Shown: in pieces, positions 34,601-41,418 of the stretch
Numbering within the stretch: position 1 is the first letter of the stretch
Layout of the letters: each line of letters starts with the position of its first letter
NCBI GenBank assembly: GCA_938038445.1
Contig: CALHRZ010000024.1
Span: 1-48,505, forward strand
Reading direction: 5' to 3'
DNA from: an uncultured bacterium
GTDB taxonomy: Bacteria > Verrucomicrobiota > Kiritimatiellia > CAIKKV01
DNA length: 48,505 nucleotides
Notes under the pieces: model-generated
What the model saw: only the letters and a program-made list of their open reading frames with translations
Database searches by the model: none
Told to the model about the DNA's origin: nothing
Translations under genes and position numbers: made by a program

Positions 34601-36231
34601 ACCTGCTCGAATCGCGCCAACACATTCTTGGGTCCATCCATGACGATCGTGATCGTCGTATTCTTGTCGGGATGCACTGCACCATTGATCCGCCATTCCA
34701 TGAAGGTATATCCCGTCTCTGGAACGGCTGTCAGGGTCACGTTACTCCCCGCAGGAATCCAACGAGTCGGAGGATCAATCGAGACGGATCCTGTGTTCGA
34801 AGGGGCGACGTTGTCGCTCAGCAGATACTGCAATTGCCAGTTCCATCGGAAAGAGGAGACCTGCTTGGCGGAAAGTACACTCACTTCCATGCCAGGACCC
34901 GCAGCCGGAACGACGTCTCCCGTCCCCTGGGTCCACCCTAACAGATAGTAGCGTTCGCGCTGGGTCGGATCCCCCTGAAACCAGCGGTTGGATTGGGATT
35001 GTGTCCACGGCATCCCCGCCACCACGTCGAAAACATCCGGAACGGTACTCGCCGGAATCCGTTCATGGACCGTCACCTGATACACGTTCGTAAAATGAGC
35101 CATAAAATTGCGATCCATATCCATCACGTAGGAGGCCGGGTTATCCAAGGGTTTTCCGACCGGAGAAACCCCATTTGTTCCCGTCCAGCGATAAAAGGCA
35201 AAGCCTGGATTCGGCGATGCGGCGATTTCCACCGTTTTGCCGTCATCCACGAAGTTGGTTCCAAAAGGCGTAACGGAACCATTCGGCCCCGCCAAAACAA
35301 TCAATGTCCGTTTGATAACGGGAGGACCAAATTGGACCGTTACCGTCTGGTCCGAATTCATTACAATCGTCGTATCCGGATCTTCAGGATCACTCACATT
35401 CCCCGTCCATCCTTTGAATTCGTTGCCCGCGGCCGGAATGGCGGAAAGCGTGACGGTTTCACCTTGGTTGAAATAGTAGATGTTGGTTTTGACCGGCGGC
35501 TGAACGGTCGGAGAACTCAAATACACGTCCCCCGTACCAATGATGCCTATCGTCAACCGCTTTTTGAGTTTGAAAAAGGCCCGTAAATGCGGCTGAGGAT
35601 TCACGGCATTCGCCGTCACAATGGCTGGATTCGCATTGGTATCCTCCACCGTAATGTTCCCCGCCAACACCTGCCACGACGCAAATTCATAATTCCCCAG
35701 AGGCACCGCCTGAATCGCAACCGCACGGCCAAGAGGAATGCTTGTCGTCGTTCCCGAAACGGGAATGGTTTGCCCCTGGCTGGTGTTGGCGGAACTAACC
35801 AACAGATTGACCTTCGCGGCAAAATTCGCCACCAATGTTCCCACCACCGAGGTCGTCTGCCCGCCAACCAGAAGGTCTGTAATGACGGGATTGTTCGTGT
35901 CGATCAAATCGGCCGCAAGGGTGCCGGACCAGTGGGAAAAAATAGCGGCGCTGGAAAACGGCTCGGCTTTGACCGATAGATAATTGCCGAACCCAAAGGG
36001 GTCCACAATCGCATTGGACGCATTCGGAATCCAATTGGTCGGGGATCCGTCCAACAGTCCGTTCGTGAGATAACCGGAGTTGGGCATGGGGGCCATCTGG
36101 AAGTACACGTAATTGGTGGTCGCTCCAAAGGCCGTGGCCCCAAACAAACATGCCAAACTCCACATGCCAAGGCCAATGGTATGGGATCGGCGAAAACGTT
36201 CCAATGTAGCCGGCAAGCGCCATGCGAGCAT
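28636..36231 (-). CDS. Giant secreted protein with InlB-like, Ca-binding TSP3-type and LamG-like domains
   Basis: The protein of 2531 residues has a signal peptide (cleavage likely after AFGA, near 37). Domains by position: three or four InlB/Flg_new-type beta repeats at about 150-545 (FKGWTGNVSDPEDPDTTIVM, FAFYRWTG, FMEWRINGAVHP); a long array of DxDxDG..(D/E) motifs of thrombospondin-3/EF-like calcium type from about 570 to 1410 (DTDGDGMDDYWE, DTDGDGIPDGWE, DTDGDGYDDFFE); a LamG-like lectin domain at about 1430-1655 (RALYLDGVDSAARLF to VDEVRIWDG); more DxD motifs at about 1860-1970; fibronectin-like stretches near 2160 and 2260; and a last DTDQDKLPDDWE near 2480. No autotransporter, PEP-CTERM or LPXTG signal is visible at the C-terminus. 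The ATG at 36231 has AAGGAG upstream and lies two bases after the previous stop. Probably a surface adhesin or cell-surface scaffold. Confidence 0.85.
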   Translation of the reverse strand: MLAWRLPATLERFRRSHTIGLGMWSLACLFGATAFGATTNYVYFQMAPMPNSGYLTNGLLDGSPTNWIPNASNAIVDPFGFGNYLSVKAEPFSSAAIFSHWSGTLAADLIDTNNPVITDLLVGGQTTSVVGTLVANFAAKVNLLVSSANTSQGQTIPVSGTTTSIPLGRAVAIQAVPLGNYEFASWQVLAGNITVEDTNANPAIVTANAVNPQPHLRAFFKLKKRLTIGIIGTGDVYLSSPTVQPPVKTNIYYFNQGETVTLSAIPAAGNEFKGWTGNVSDPEDPDTTIVMNSDQTVTVQFGPPVIKRTLIVLAGPNGSVTPFGTNFVDDGKTVEIAASPNPGFAFYRWTGTNGVSPVGKPLDNPASYVMDMDRNFMAHFTNVYQVTVHERIPASTVPDVFDVVAGMPWTQSQSNRWFQGDPTQRERYYLLGWTQGTGDVVPAAGPGMEVSVLSAKQVSSFRWNWQLQYLLSDNVAPSNTGSVSIDPPTRWIPAGSNVTLTAVPETGYTFMEWRINGAVHPDKNTTITIVMDGPKNVLARFEQVTEEDKLYREWALSKGLDPDNPNSFEDSKDGDPDNDGFTNYQEFLLSLDLNAASNRLMTRTFDPLSADTDGDGMDDYWEHFYLTPETEPGQFVVSAALLREQQQGIFGEYGNPDGDFKWDTSTGYMLSNQPLYNIDEWMGPDGEPPCTYQLVPWQTAFPSGVDTGKRRPVLRRVPNPNDTGDSSHPWKTDTEEDGFDDGYEFSWDQWQQANQGNSILADPSRWPGITNVVPAWPSERRYNPAVPLAVTPNTLVPDFDRLYDPVTGSSGGAFSDFHEYEASILSLAGGPNSNWYPVIRHVQRPERWCTNPFMWDTDGDGIPDGWELVFGYDPWWADRHDRLNPDGDAYAYIDNATIHSNVYLAIGFNPHTAWRADNRAQFSRPFVNLMEFAGPEGLLATGGVESIGVGIRTNPYNVDTDGDGMWDGWEYYLGFDPTSPLGSEEDVDGTEFPTGDGLANYQEFLSVEVLMYWRYLVDAGRTPDAIQPGWLAFVESWPNKTLPTNPYDHDTDGDQIWDGEEQNYFNYQTGYTLPAGSAAPNAPLVPGGGLNPCTVDTDLDYLPDFWEAYWTGSMGTDTNGAPLWGGGMDGTVSDAFLDYDGDGLYNYQEYLIGACYQWQWAFNNGMGTLGDPFGTDYDPYDFFDIGLSGGDSFTGPGALAARAEWDPAYWADRMNLPPYKQFTFLSAPHYPVGFRHFSTGNPGNADTDGDGYDDFFEIYHSMNPIRGPQDRVAGKLFGLPEAVDFSYMFPIDYDQPYRWGESPLAVAADYDQDGLVDVEENLTPNLPAVQSYYHTDPSPYFVADLSTNSSYINRFYKTGWVFGAQMYWYWDPDVLADLKYPAAYLFTFEINEGYDTDNDMMPDSVEVSGMLHSQTNALGATDPLDDDSPLRQRALYLDGVDSAARLFMPGSHSWFSFRSFTVEAWVRPVSVSGDRVIVERAGLITSGNPGLPPGVKLARNFRLGLTNGVPYIGFDGFGATWNYNIVLSSPQFRLETNQWYHLAGVFDSASKRLSLFVNGELVAGKSTMQIPFNGFLAGDPTGDTPLIAESMMVTVGASDWNPLGVCDGTRDRILSGFPAWGMPLTLSYPNLRDFFHGWVDEVRIWDGTRTLDQIRALRNQKTTRRLVNEINGVITGNQSFMGDLGGREDNPKLLYAYNFDSLQNPDDRIVPAGFESTLYPSVGPFAWDKVLWWAEFPLASRIYNDRRFVKWIQNLASRTPFNPPRDTRMILWINPDGTTNNFPNSSNPYNFEYVHGQGGQFEHHPQYGFTDIILFTGMGQPNAARPFSGIYGDLLPLGGARGDDTILMWDGSRPADGTRDQDEDGMPDEWEERYGLDPHDPSDAHQDVDEDGLSNYLEYLVGSDPLSGYSLSANVSDFFAYINGVAGPYRFVGEEKTDMDYMEDFWESVYFLNTEMYDATGEKADPDGDGWSNLAEFQSLARLRLPGQTIDTNSLPVYAPLANNAYYNGLLSTLDYLGTDYLANAIEWNNPQDDRFYPRPEILFRFQYAGQYRDRANPTFAVLAYTDRKMDIPDAVISGSGDRSGSYPRFMRVNSLNANGLVLQGYIREGNNWFWGFMDLNGDGVYQANEPAGFAGPINVGWGAVGPVDIPLTDRAPAGFTRFSWTPDSDAERYRIYIVDRNRANAPTVFYQVYTPFRTFLHEGDLMRMKETRRGLPRAGGYSWFVRSVNNNQLTDVADGGAFVSYNSPPSQPKLLWPLNGARLRQSRDVFEWKMDPTVTWCVLRVVRVSDGEVVLNYGFVPPFANAFGRVSMAMPIYIGDGVFQNGTYEYTLTTRNPAGVSSAKSRFEVRVGNYAGYSYSFSGRFIYPGKVTNGVFVAEAFTSPGFGGEPVGRTLIPNTSVASAWPTNLYAFTIRGLPAGRYYIRVYLDQNTATYPNYKADAWESQGWLSSRFYFPRAVNINGATTDDEWIKVLMRDTDQDKLPDDWEYMYTGSLDVFGFGTLRGYTPALTGPLNVFECYGFSPFGANPL

Positions 36232-36232
36232 G

Positions 36233-36889
36233 TTAATTCTCCTTCCCGCCTTCAGTCGTCGTGTTGCTTCCCGTTTCCGAAGCAGCCGTTTTCTCTCGAA
36301 CAGCTGCAATCTTCATCACCAAATTGCTCTGGCCCGCTTTCAAGGCCGAATAACGCAATCGCGCGGATTCCCATTCCTCGTAAGCCCTCCGAATTCGGGG
36401 ATTTCCCAATCGGAGCCATTCTTCAATCTCTTTGAGCTTCTTTTCGGCCTCCAAAACATCCGCCTCCGCCGTCGGCCGAACTTCGTCCTGACCCCTATCA
36501 CGAACGTCAACCAATCGCTGAACCGCCTGGTCTCGATCCCGCTTAGCGGCGGCGTAAGGGCCAAAAGACTCCAAAGCCGTTGCATAAACCGTTCTCGCTT
36601 TTTCGAGCCCCCGAAGCGCTTCTGCCGCCTCAGGGTTCTCCCGTATCCATTGCCGCTCCGCATCATGAAGCTCAGCCACCCGCGCCATAAGCTCCGACTC
36701 GGTCCCCGTTCTTTTTCCGCGCTCCAATTCGCGGCTCAGTTTCACGCCACTCCCACTGTCCTCCGATTCCGTCAGTCCACGCATTTGTTGACGCCGGCAG
36801 GAAAGTACTCCCATCATCAAAAGAAACACCCCAACACCCCATCCGGCCCAACGGATTCGCTGATGGTTGACTGACTTCCAGAAGATCAT
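36233..36889 (-). CDS. Coiled-coil lipoprotein
   Basis: The protein of 218 residues has a lipoprotein signal (MMGVLSC, Cys near 31). The mature part, rich in Glu, Arg, Ala and Lys, reads as a long alpha-helical coiled coil from about 60 to 205 (ARVAELHDAERQWIRE, EADVLEAEKKLKEIEEWL). It resembles no named family that I know. Its stop lies one base before the start of the giant surface-protein gene, so expression is coupled. It may anchor, export or protect the giant protein at the membrane; this is inference from position only. Confidence 0.75.
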   Translation of the reverse strand: MIFWKSVNHQRIRWAGWGVGVFLLMMGVLSCRRQQMRGLTESEDSGSGVKLSRELERGKRTGTESELMARVAELHDAERQWIRENPEAAEALRGLEKARTVYATALESFGPYAAAKRDRDQAVQRLVDVRDRGQDEVRPTAEADVLEAEKKLKEIEEWLRLGNPRIRRAYEEWESARLRYSALKAGQSNLVMKIAAVREKTAASETGSNTTTEGGKEN

Positions 36890-36915
36890 TGAAGTCGTTC
36901 ACAAAAGTGAGGTTC

Positions 36916-36945
36916 TTTATACCCGTTTTGTCTTGGCTTGTCGAA
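36916..36945 (-). promoter_or_regulatory. Possible internal promoter before the coiled-coil lipoprotein gene
   Basis: On the minus strand TTCGAC (36945-36940), an 18-nt spacer and TATAAA (36921-36916) lie in the 68-nt gap between the two coiled-coil genes. The -35 match is poor, so this is only suggestive. Confidence 0.3.
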
Positions 36946-36957
36946 CAGGTTTTATCG

Positions 36958-37449
36958 TTAACCCCCAGGCAGAGACTTTTTTTCCTTTATGATCGCATCC
37001 TTCTCCCGCAACAATAGTTGCCTTTTCTCCTCCAGAGCCCGGCGTTTTTCAATCACGGCCTGTAACTCCCCCTGATCAAGCCGAGCCGCCTCCCGAACTT
37101 CACGGAGAACCGGGTCCTGGAGAATCAACTCGCGAATCTCCGCTTGAACCTTCCGGATTTCCTCCTGCAACTCGGCCAGCCTCTTCCTCTTTTCCACCAA
37201 AACAGGATTTTCAACTCCTTCGGTTCGATTCGATGAGACCTGGATCAACCGCTCGTGTAATTTCCGCAATATCACCTGTTCCTGAAGGGCCAGCGTCTGC
37301 TGCTCCTTCGCGATTTTCGACAACGCCTCCCGGATTCCCTCCTCGGTCCGAGTTACAGCCAACCCCTCCATTTCTTCCCCATAGGCACCCCACCACCCTG
37401 CTGCCGACAGAGCGACCGCCCAACTGAGGAATTGGAACCGTTTAATCAT
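36958..37449 (-). CDS. Periplasmic coiled-coil protein
   Basis: The protein of 163 residues has a signal peptide (MIKRFQFLSWAVALSAAGWW, cleavage after AYG near residue 24). Nearly all the rest is a predicted coiled coil (LSKIAKEQQTLALQEQVILR, EEIRKVQAEIRELILQ, VIEKRRALEEKRQLLLREK). The architecture recalls small periplasmic chaperones of the Skp/OmpH type, but I see no family motif. The ATG at 37449 is supported by the signal peptide and GAAGG upstream; longer reading would cross the predicted promoter. It is first in a set with the coiled-coil lipoprotein and the giant surface protein. Confidence 0.75.
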   Translation of the reverse strand: MIKRFQFLSWAVALSAAGWWGAYGEEMEGLAVTRTEEGIREALSKIAKEQQTLALQEQVILRKLHERLIQVSSNRTEGVENPVLVEKRKRLAELQEEIRKVQAEIRELILQDPVLREVREAARLDQGELQAVIEKRRALEEKRQLLLREKDAIIKEKKSLPGG

Positions 37450-37494
37450 GTTCGCCTTCACCCCCTTTGCACGGCCCTTTGTCCGTCTGTTTAA

Positions 37495-37523
37495 AGTATA
37501 CATGAAGTTTGTCTTCCATTCAA
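37495..37523 (-). promoter_or_regulatory. Predicted strong sigma70-type promoter for the envelope-protein operon
   Basis: On the minus strand TTGAAT (37523-37518), a 17-nt spacer and TATACT (37500-37495). The -10 box matches five of six consensus bases and the -35 four of six. It stands about 45 bases before the ATG at 37449 and just after the metallophosphoesterase stop. It would drive the coiled-coil genes, the giant protein and possibly everything downstream to the GH172-like gene. Confidence 0.65.
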
Positions 37524-37548
37524 AAAAAATTCATCCTGTTTCCGCACA

Positions 37549-38601
37549 TCAAGCTTCCCCATAAATGTCCACACAAAAAAGATCCGGCTGACAATAAAGA
37601 CGCAGCGGTGGAGTCGCCGCCCCCACTCCACTGCTGACAAACAGATGAGTTCCCTCGACCACAAAATGGCCGTGATCGAATAACCGCCCGAACCGAGAGG
37701 GGACCACGAGCGCTCCCAGCCCCGGCAACCGGGCCTGCCCGGCATGGTTGTGTCCGCAGAACACCACACTGGCACCACGGGCCGCCAGCGCATAAATGGC
37801 ATCCGGGGTATGACACAGGGCAATCTTGAGCCGCGGCCCGATAATAGGGTCCGGAAGCGTCCAGGAACGATACCCCGAGTAGTCGCAACCCCAGATTTCA
37901 ATCGGATGCCCCTTTGCCTCCACGAGAACAGTCTCGCCACGCAACGCTCGGATGCCTTTTTCGGTCAAAAGACGGGCAATCCGGTTTGGATCCGTCCAAT
38001 GGTCGTGATTGCCCAAAACCGCATAATCCCCGAACCGTCCGATCGGCCTTATAAAACGCTCCACGATGGGAATCGCCTCGTCCCGCGTGACAAAATCCCC
38101 TGTATAAACCGCCAGATCAGGGGCAAGTCCAGCCGCCCTTGTTATCGCTTCGTGGTAATAGGTCTCCCCGAGTTGCGTATTCGCGTGGAAGTCGGTGAGA
38201 TGCACAATCCGAAGCGGCTTGCCTTTCCACTCCGGCAATACGATCTGATAGCGATGACAAACCAGATCGGTCGTCGTAAAAGGACGATGCAACGGTACAT
38301 CATGAAACACCGTATCAAGAGGGGGCGAGCCAGCATACCGACGACGTAACACCGTCCGTCGCCACTCGAACGCCCCAAGCCCCGCAAAGAGCCCCGCCAC
38401 GACCGTCCCCTGCCAAACCAGCGGAAGGAGACGAGCCAGTATCGCTGCACCACCAACCAGCAGGATCAGAGAACACAACAAAACGGGCACTTTGAACCGG
38501 TGGTCACGAACCAGGAGAAACCGCCGGTTCACAAGCCCCACAAAAACCAACCCTCCCCCCAAAACCAGGCAGGCCGCTAAAACGATTCGAAACAGCGGCA
38601 T
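37549..38601 (-). CDS. Membrane-anchored metallophosphoesterase (YkuE/YaeI-like)
   Basis: The protein has 350 residues. Three N-terminal membrane helices (about 4-24, 38-58, 63-79) are followed by a calcineurin-type dimetal phosphoesterase domain. Motifs: HLTDFH (D137, H139), YTGDFV (D169), LGNHDHW (N198, H199), LCHTPD and FCGHNHAGQARLP. Relatives of this group hydrolyse UDP-sugars or membrane phospholipid-type diesters; the substrate is not known here. It begins 15 nt after the PurF-like gene and closes the operon. Confidence 0.85.
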   Translation of the reverse strand: MPLFRIVLAACLVLGGGLVFVGLVNRRFLLVRDHRFKVPVLLCSLILLVGGAAILARLLPLVWQGTVVAGLFAGLGAFEWRRTVLRRRYAGSPPLDTVFHDVPLHRPFTTTDLVCHRYQIVLPEWKGKPLRIVHLTDFHANTQLGETYYHEAITRAAGLAPDLAVYTGDFVTRDEAIPIVERFIRPIGRFGDYAVLGNHDHWTDPNRIARLLTEKGIRALRGETVLVEAKGHPIEIWGCDYSGYRSWTLPDPIIGPRLKIALCHTPDAIYALAARGASVVFCGHNHAGQARLPGLGALVVPSRFGRLFDHGHFVVEGTHLFVSSGVGAATPPLRLYCQPDLFCVDIYGEA

Positions 38602-38616
38602 GGTGCCCCTATCGTC

Positions 38617-40047
38617 CTATTCCTGCCCATTCCAGCAGAAGGTGCACAGATGACACGCCGGCAGACCAATCGCTTGGATCATATCCTCCAACGTCTGATA
38701 CTTAAGCGAATCGAGTCGCATGGCCCTGCGAATGGTCTCCACCATACGCCGATGACGATCGGTCCGAGGGTCCACATACTCCTCGAGATGCGCATCCGAA
38801 CGCCCTTCCAGCTTTTCGATGGTCCGGCGCACCGCCAACGCCTTCTCACTTTTTGAGCGGGAAAAATTGAGATAGGGACATTGAAAGGCAAGCGGAGGAC
38901 AGGCCGCTCGCAAATGAATCTCGCGCGCCCCGCCTGTCCGGATCCGTTTGAGCGTGTCCCGAAGCTGAGTGCCCCGAACAATGGAATCCTCGCAAAAAAT
39001 TAGGCGTTTCCCCTTGATGAGTTCCTTGACGGGAATCAATTTCATCCGGGCAATCAGATTCCGAATGGTTTGATCCTGAGGCATGAAACTTCGAGGCCAT
39101 GTAGGGGTGTATTTAACAAATGGTCTCCGATAAGGAAGCCTGCTTTCCTGGGCATAGCCCAAGGCGTGCCCAACACCAGAGTCGGGAATTCCGCAGACAA
39201 AATCTCCTACCGGACGCTCCCCCTCACCGGCATCCCGTTTTGCCAGCATGATCCCACATCGGTTCCGGCATTCCTCCACGTTCACCCCTTCGTAAGTTGA
39301 AGCAGGGTATCCGTAATAGATCCATAAAAACGCACAGATTTTCATCAAATGCTGCGGCGGAACCACCGTCTCAAACCCATCCGGCGTGACGCGCACGCAT
39401 TCGCCAGGACCCAGGTCTCGTACCGGTTCAAACCCTAGATTCGGAAACGCGGTCGTCTCCATCGTCACAGCCCAGGCGGTATTCCGCCTGCCCTTCCGAC
39501 ATCCGAGAATGAGAGGCGTTCGCCCCCACCGATCCCGTGCCACATATAATGCCTCCCGGGTCAACACCAGAATCGAACAGGAACCCCGAATCTCATCGTG
39601 AACCCGGCGGATCCCGTCCGCAAAGGAATCTTCTTGATTGATCAGGGTGGCCACCAGTTCGGTGGGACTGATCTCCCCCAGAGCCATGTTGGAAATATGG
39701 ACAGCCCGGCGGTGAAAGGCTTGCTTCATGAGGGCTTCGGCGTTCGCAACCTTGCCCACGGTGGCAATCGCATAGACGCCCAGATGGGACGCGATAAGCA
39801 AGGGCTGGTCGTCAAAATCGCTGATCACCCCGATCCCCATGAACCCCTTCAATCGCTCCACGTCATGCTCGAACTTGGTCCGAAACTGGCTGTTGGTGAT
39901 GTCGTGAATAAAACGATGAAACTCCCCTCCCGTCTCGACGGTCGCCATGCCCCCTCGCATGGTGCCGAGATGGGAATGATAGTCCGTTCCATAAAACAGG
40001 TCTTCCGTACAGCGCCTTTTGCAGACCACGCCAAACAGGCCACCCAT
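38617..40047 (-). CDS. PurF-like amidophosphoribosyltransferase lacking the nucleophile Cys
   Basis: PurF makes phosphoribosylamine from PRPP and glutamine. This protein of 476 residues keeps the phosphoribosyltransferase half: GIPDSG near 287, a PRPP loop FCEDSIVRGTQL near 351-362, and the substrate stretch FMPQDQTIR. Cysteines at about 238, 390 and 465/468/471 match the Fe-S ligands of Bacillus subtilis PurF. The glutaminase half is altered: it starts MGGLFGVV where PurF has MCG, so the N-terminal Cys nucleophile is Gly. The usual RGQ(E/D) motif reads RGGMA and the N-G-x-L-x-N stretch is missing. The ATG at 40047 is fixed by a GGAGGAG site immediately upstream, so no Cys is hidden by a wrong start. 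It may use free ammonia, another amidotransferase, or have another role. I left the symbol blank for that reason. Confidence 0.85.
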   Translation of the reverse strand: MGGLFGVVCKRRCTEDLFYGTDYHSHLGTMRGGMATVETGGEFHRFIHDITNSQFRTKFEHDVERLKGFMGIGVISDFDDQPLLIASHLGVYAIATVGKVANAEALMKQAFHRRAVHISNMALGEISPTELVATLINQEDSFADGIRRVHDEIRGSCSILVLTREALYVARDRWGRTPLILGCRKGRRNTAWAVTMETTAFPNLGFEPVRDLGPGECVRVTPDGFETVVPPQHLMKICAFLWIYYGYPASTYEGVNVEECRNRCGIMLAKRDAGEGERPVGDFVCGIPDSGVGHALGYAQESRLPYRRPFVKYTPTWPRSFMPQDQTIRNLIARMKLIPVKELIKGKRLIFCEDSIVRGTQLRDTLKRIRTGGAREIHLRAACPPLAFQCPYLNFSRSKSEKALAVRRTIEKLEGRSDAHLEEYVDPRTDRHRRMVETIRRAMRLDSLKYQTLEDMIQAIGLPACHLCTFCWNGQE

Positions 40048-40137
40048 ACTCTCCTCCACTTGCGTATTGAAAATCGTATCCTAACGAAATCCATAACGGC
40101 CCTGCAAGCCGTGAAAAATCATAAACGCCGTAACTGT

Positions 40138-41418
40138 TCAATGCTCCCAACGAACCAACCGTGCGGCATATACCCCGTCGGTCTCCCGTTCGCCGGGAAG
40201 CCACATCGCCTCGTCGGTGAGTTCCCATCCGGGATGGGACTGCAGCCAGGATTCCACCAATTGGCGATTCTCCTCCAGTTCCAAGCTGCACGTCGCATAG
40301 ACCAGCCGGCCCCCGCTGCGAACCCAAGCCGACACCGTTTCCAAAAGCGATCGCTGAACCTCGGCCATGCGCACCGGTCCATCGGCGCTAAACCGCCAGC
40401 GGGCATCGGGCCGCCGCCGTAAAACACCGGTATTCGTGCAGGGGACGTCAAGCAGAACGCCATCAAACGGCTGCCCGCCCGAGACCTCCGCAAGAACATT
40501 CGAATCTCCGGCATCCCCTTCCTTTAACGCAACCCCCCCCTCCAATCCCAATCGCTGGACATTCTCTTCCGCCTGCTTCAACCGTCGCCCGTGGACATCC
40601 AGACCAATCAACCTTCCCTTTCCCCGCATCCGGTCCGCGATATCCGACAACTTGCCCCCCGGAGCGCAACATGCATCGAGAATTCGTTCGCCCGGCTCCG
40701 GCGCGAGAAGTTCCACCGGCACCAGGGTGGAGGGATCCTGAACGACGAACCACCCTTCTTCCCATCCCGGAAGAACCCTGACCTCTCTTCCCCGCCCAAT
40801 GCCAATGCAACGCTCGGGAAAGGCCGGATGGGGCCGAAAGGACACTCCAGCCTGTTGCCATCGCTCCACCACTGCCCCCGTCGGAATCCGGCTCTGCTGG
40901 ACCCGAACCGTCACCTCCGGACGTCCATTGTCCCATACCAGAATTCGCCGCGTTTGCTCCCAACCCCATCGTGCCTCCCAACGCTTGATCAAAACATCCG
41001 GGTGGGAAAAACGAATCGGAGGCGGAGCATCATTCAGCACCGCACGAAGCGAATCCCTTTCGCGTAGAGCCCGCCGAAGAACCGCATTGGCAAACCGGGC
41101 ACTGGAAAGACCTGCCGCCTTTTTTACCCCCTTGACCGTCTCATCCACGACGGCATAGGACGGCATCTGATCTAAATGAAAAAGCTGATAAAGTCCCGTA
41201 AGAAGATAGGCGCGGACCATCGGATCGGACGGCAACCGGTCGGTCAATCGTTCGAGAATCCACTCGAGCTCCCCTTTCCATTTGACCGTCCCATACACCG
41301 TCTCCATCAGAAACGCGCGATCGCGCGTTTCTCGACCAACCTGGTGGTCGGGAAACACCCCTTCGGCCAACCAACATCGAACAATCCGGGCCGCACGATC
41401 CCGGGCCGAACCGTTCAC
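40138..41418 (-). CDS. 16S rRNA (cytosine-967-C5)-methyltransferase
   Basis: RsmB uses SAM to methylate C967 of 16S rRNA. The protein of 426 residues has an N-terminal NusB-like RNA-binding domain (ARDRAARIVRCWLAEG to about 130) and a Rossmann methyltransferase domain. It shows DACCAPGGKLSDIA (SAM site), DVPCTNTGVLRRRPDARW (motif IV Cys) and VYATCSLELEENRQ (catalytic Cys). The GTG at 41418 has GGAGG upstream and overlaps the rlmN stop as GTGA. The 90-nt gap to the PurF-like gene holds a weak 5-bp hairpin but no T-run. Confidence 0.9.
   Translation of the reverse strand: MNGSARDRAARIVRCWLAEGVFPDHQVGRETRDRAFLMETVYGTVKWKGELEWILERLTDRLPSDPMVRAYLLTGLYQLFHLDQMPSYAVVDETVKGVKKAAGLSSARFANAVLRRALRERDSLRAVLNDAPPPIRFSHPDVLIKRWEARWGWEQTRRILVWDNGRPEVTVRVQQSRIPTGAVVERWQQAGVSFRPHPAFPERCIGIGRGREVRVLPGWEEGWFVVQDPSTLVPVELLAPEPGERILDACCAPGGKLSDIADRMRGKGRLIGLDVHGRRLKQAEENVQRLGLEGGVALKEGDAGDSNVLAEVSGGQPFDGVLLDVPCTNTGVLRRRPDARWRFSADGPVRMAEVQRSLLETVSAWVRSGGRLVYATCSLELEENRQLVESWLQSHPGWELTDEAMWLPGERETDGVYAARLVRWEH

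Noticed and set aside
28636..36231. Tandem DNA repeats in the giant surface-protein gene
   Set aside because: The repetition is at protein level (DxDxDG motifs about 40-125 residues apart); the DNA between motifs is too diverged to call a nucleotide repeat.
40095..40115. Hairpin between rsmB and the PurF-like gene as a terminator
   Set aside because: The stem is only 5 bp and no T-run follows on the coding strand.
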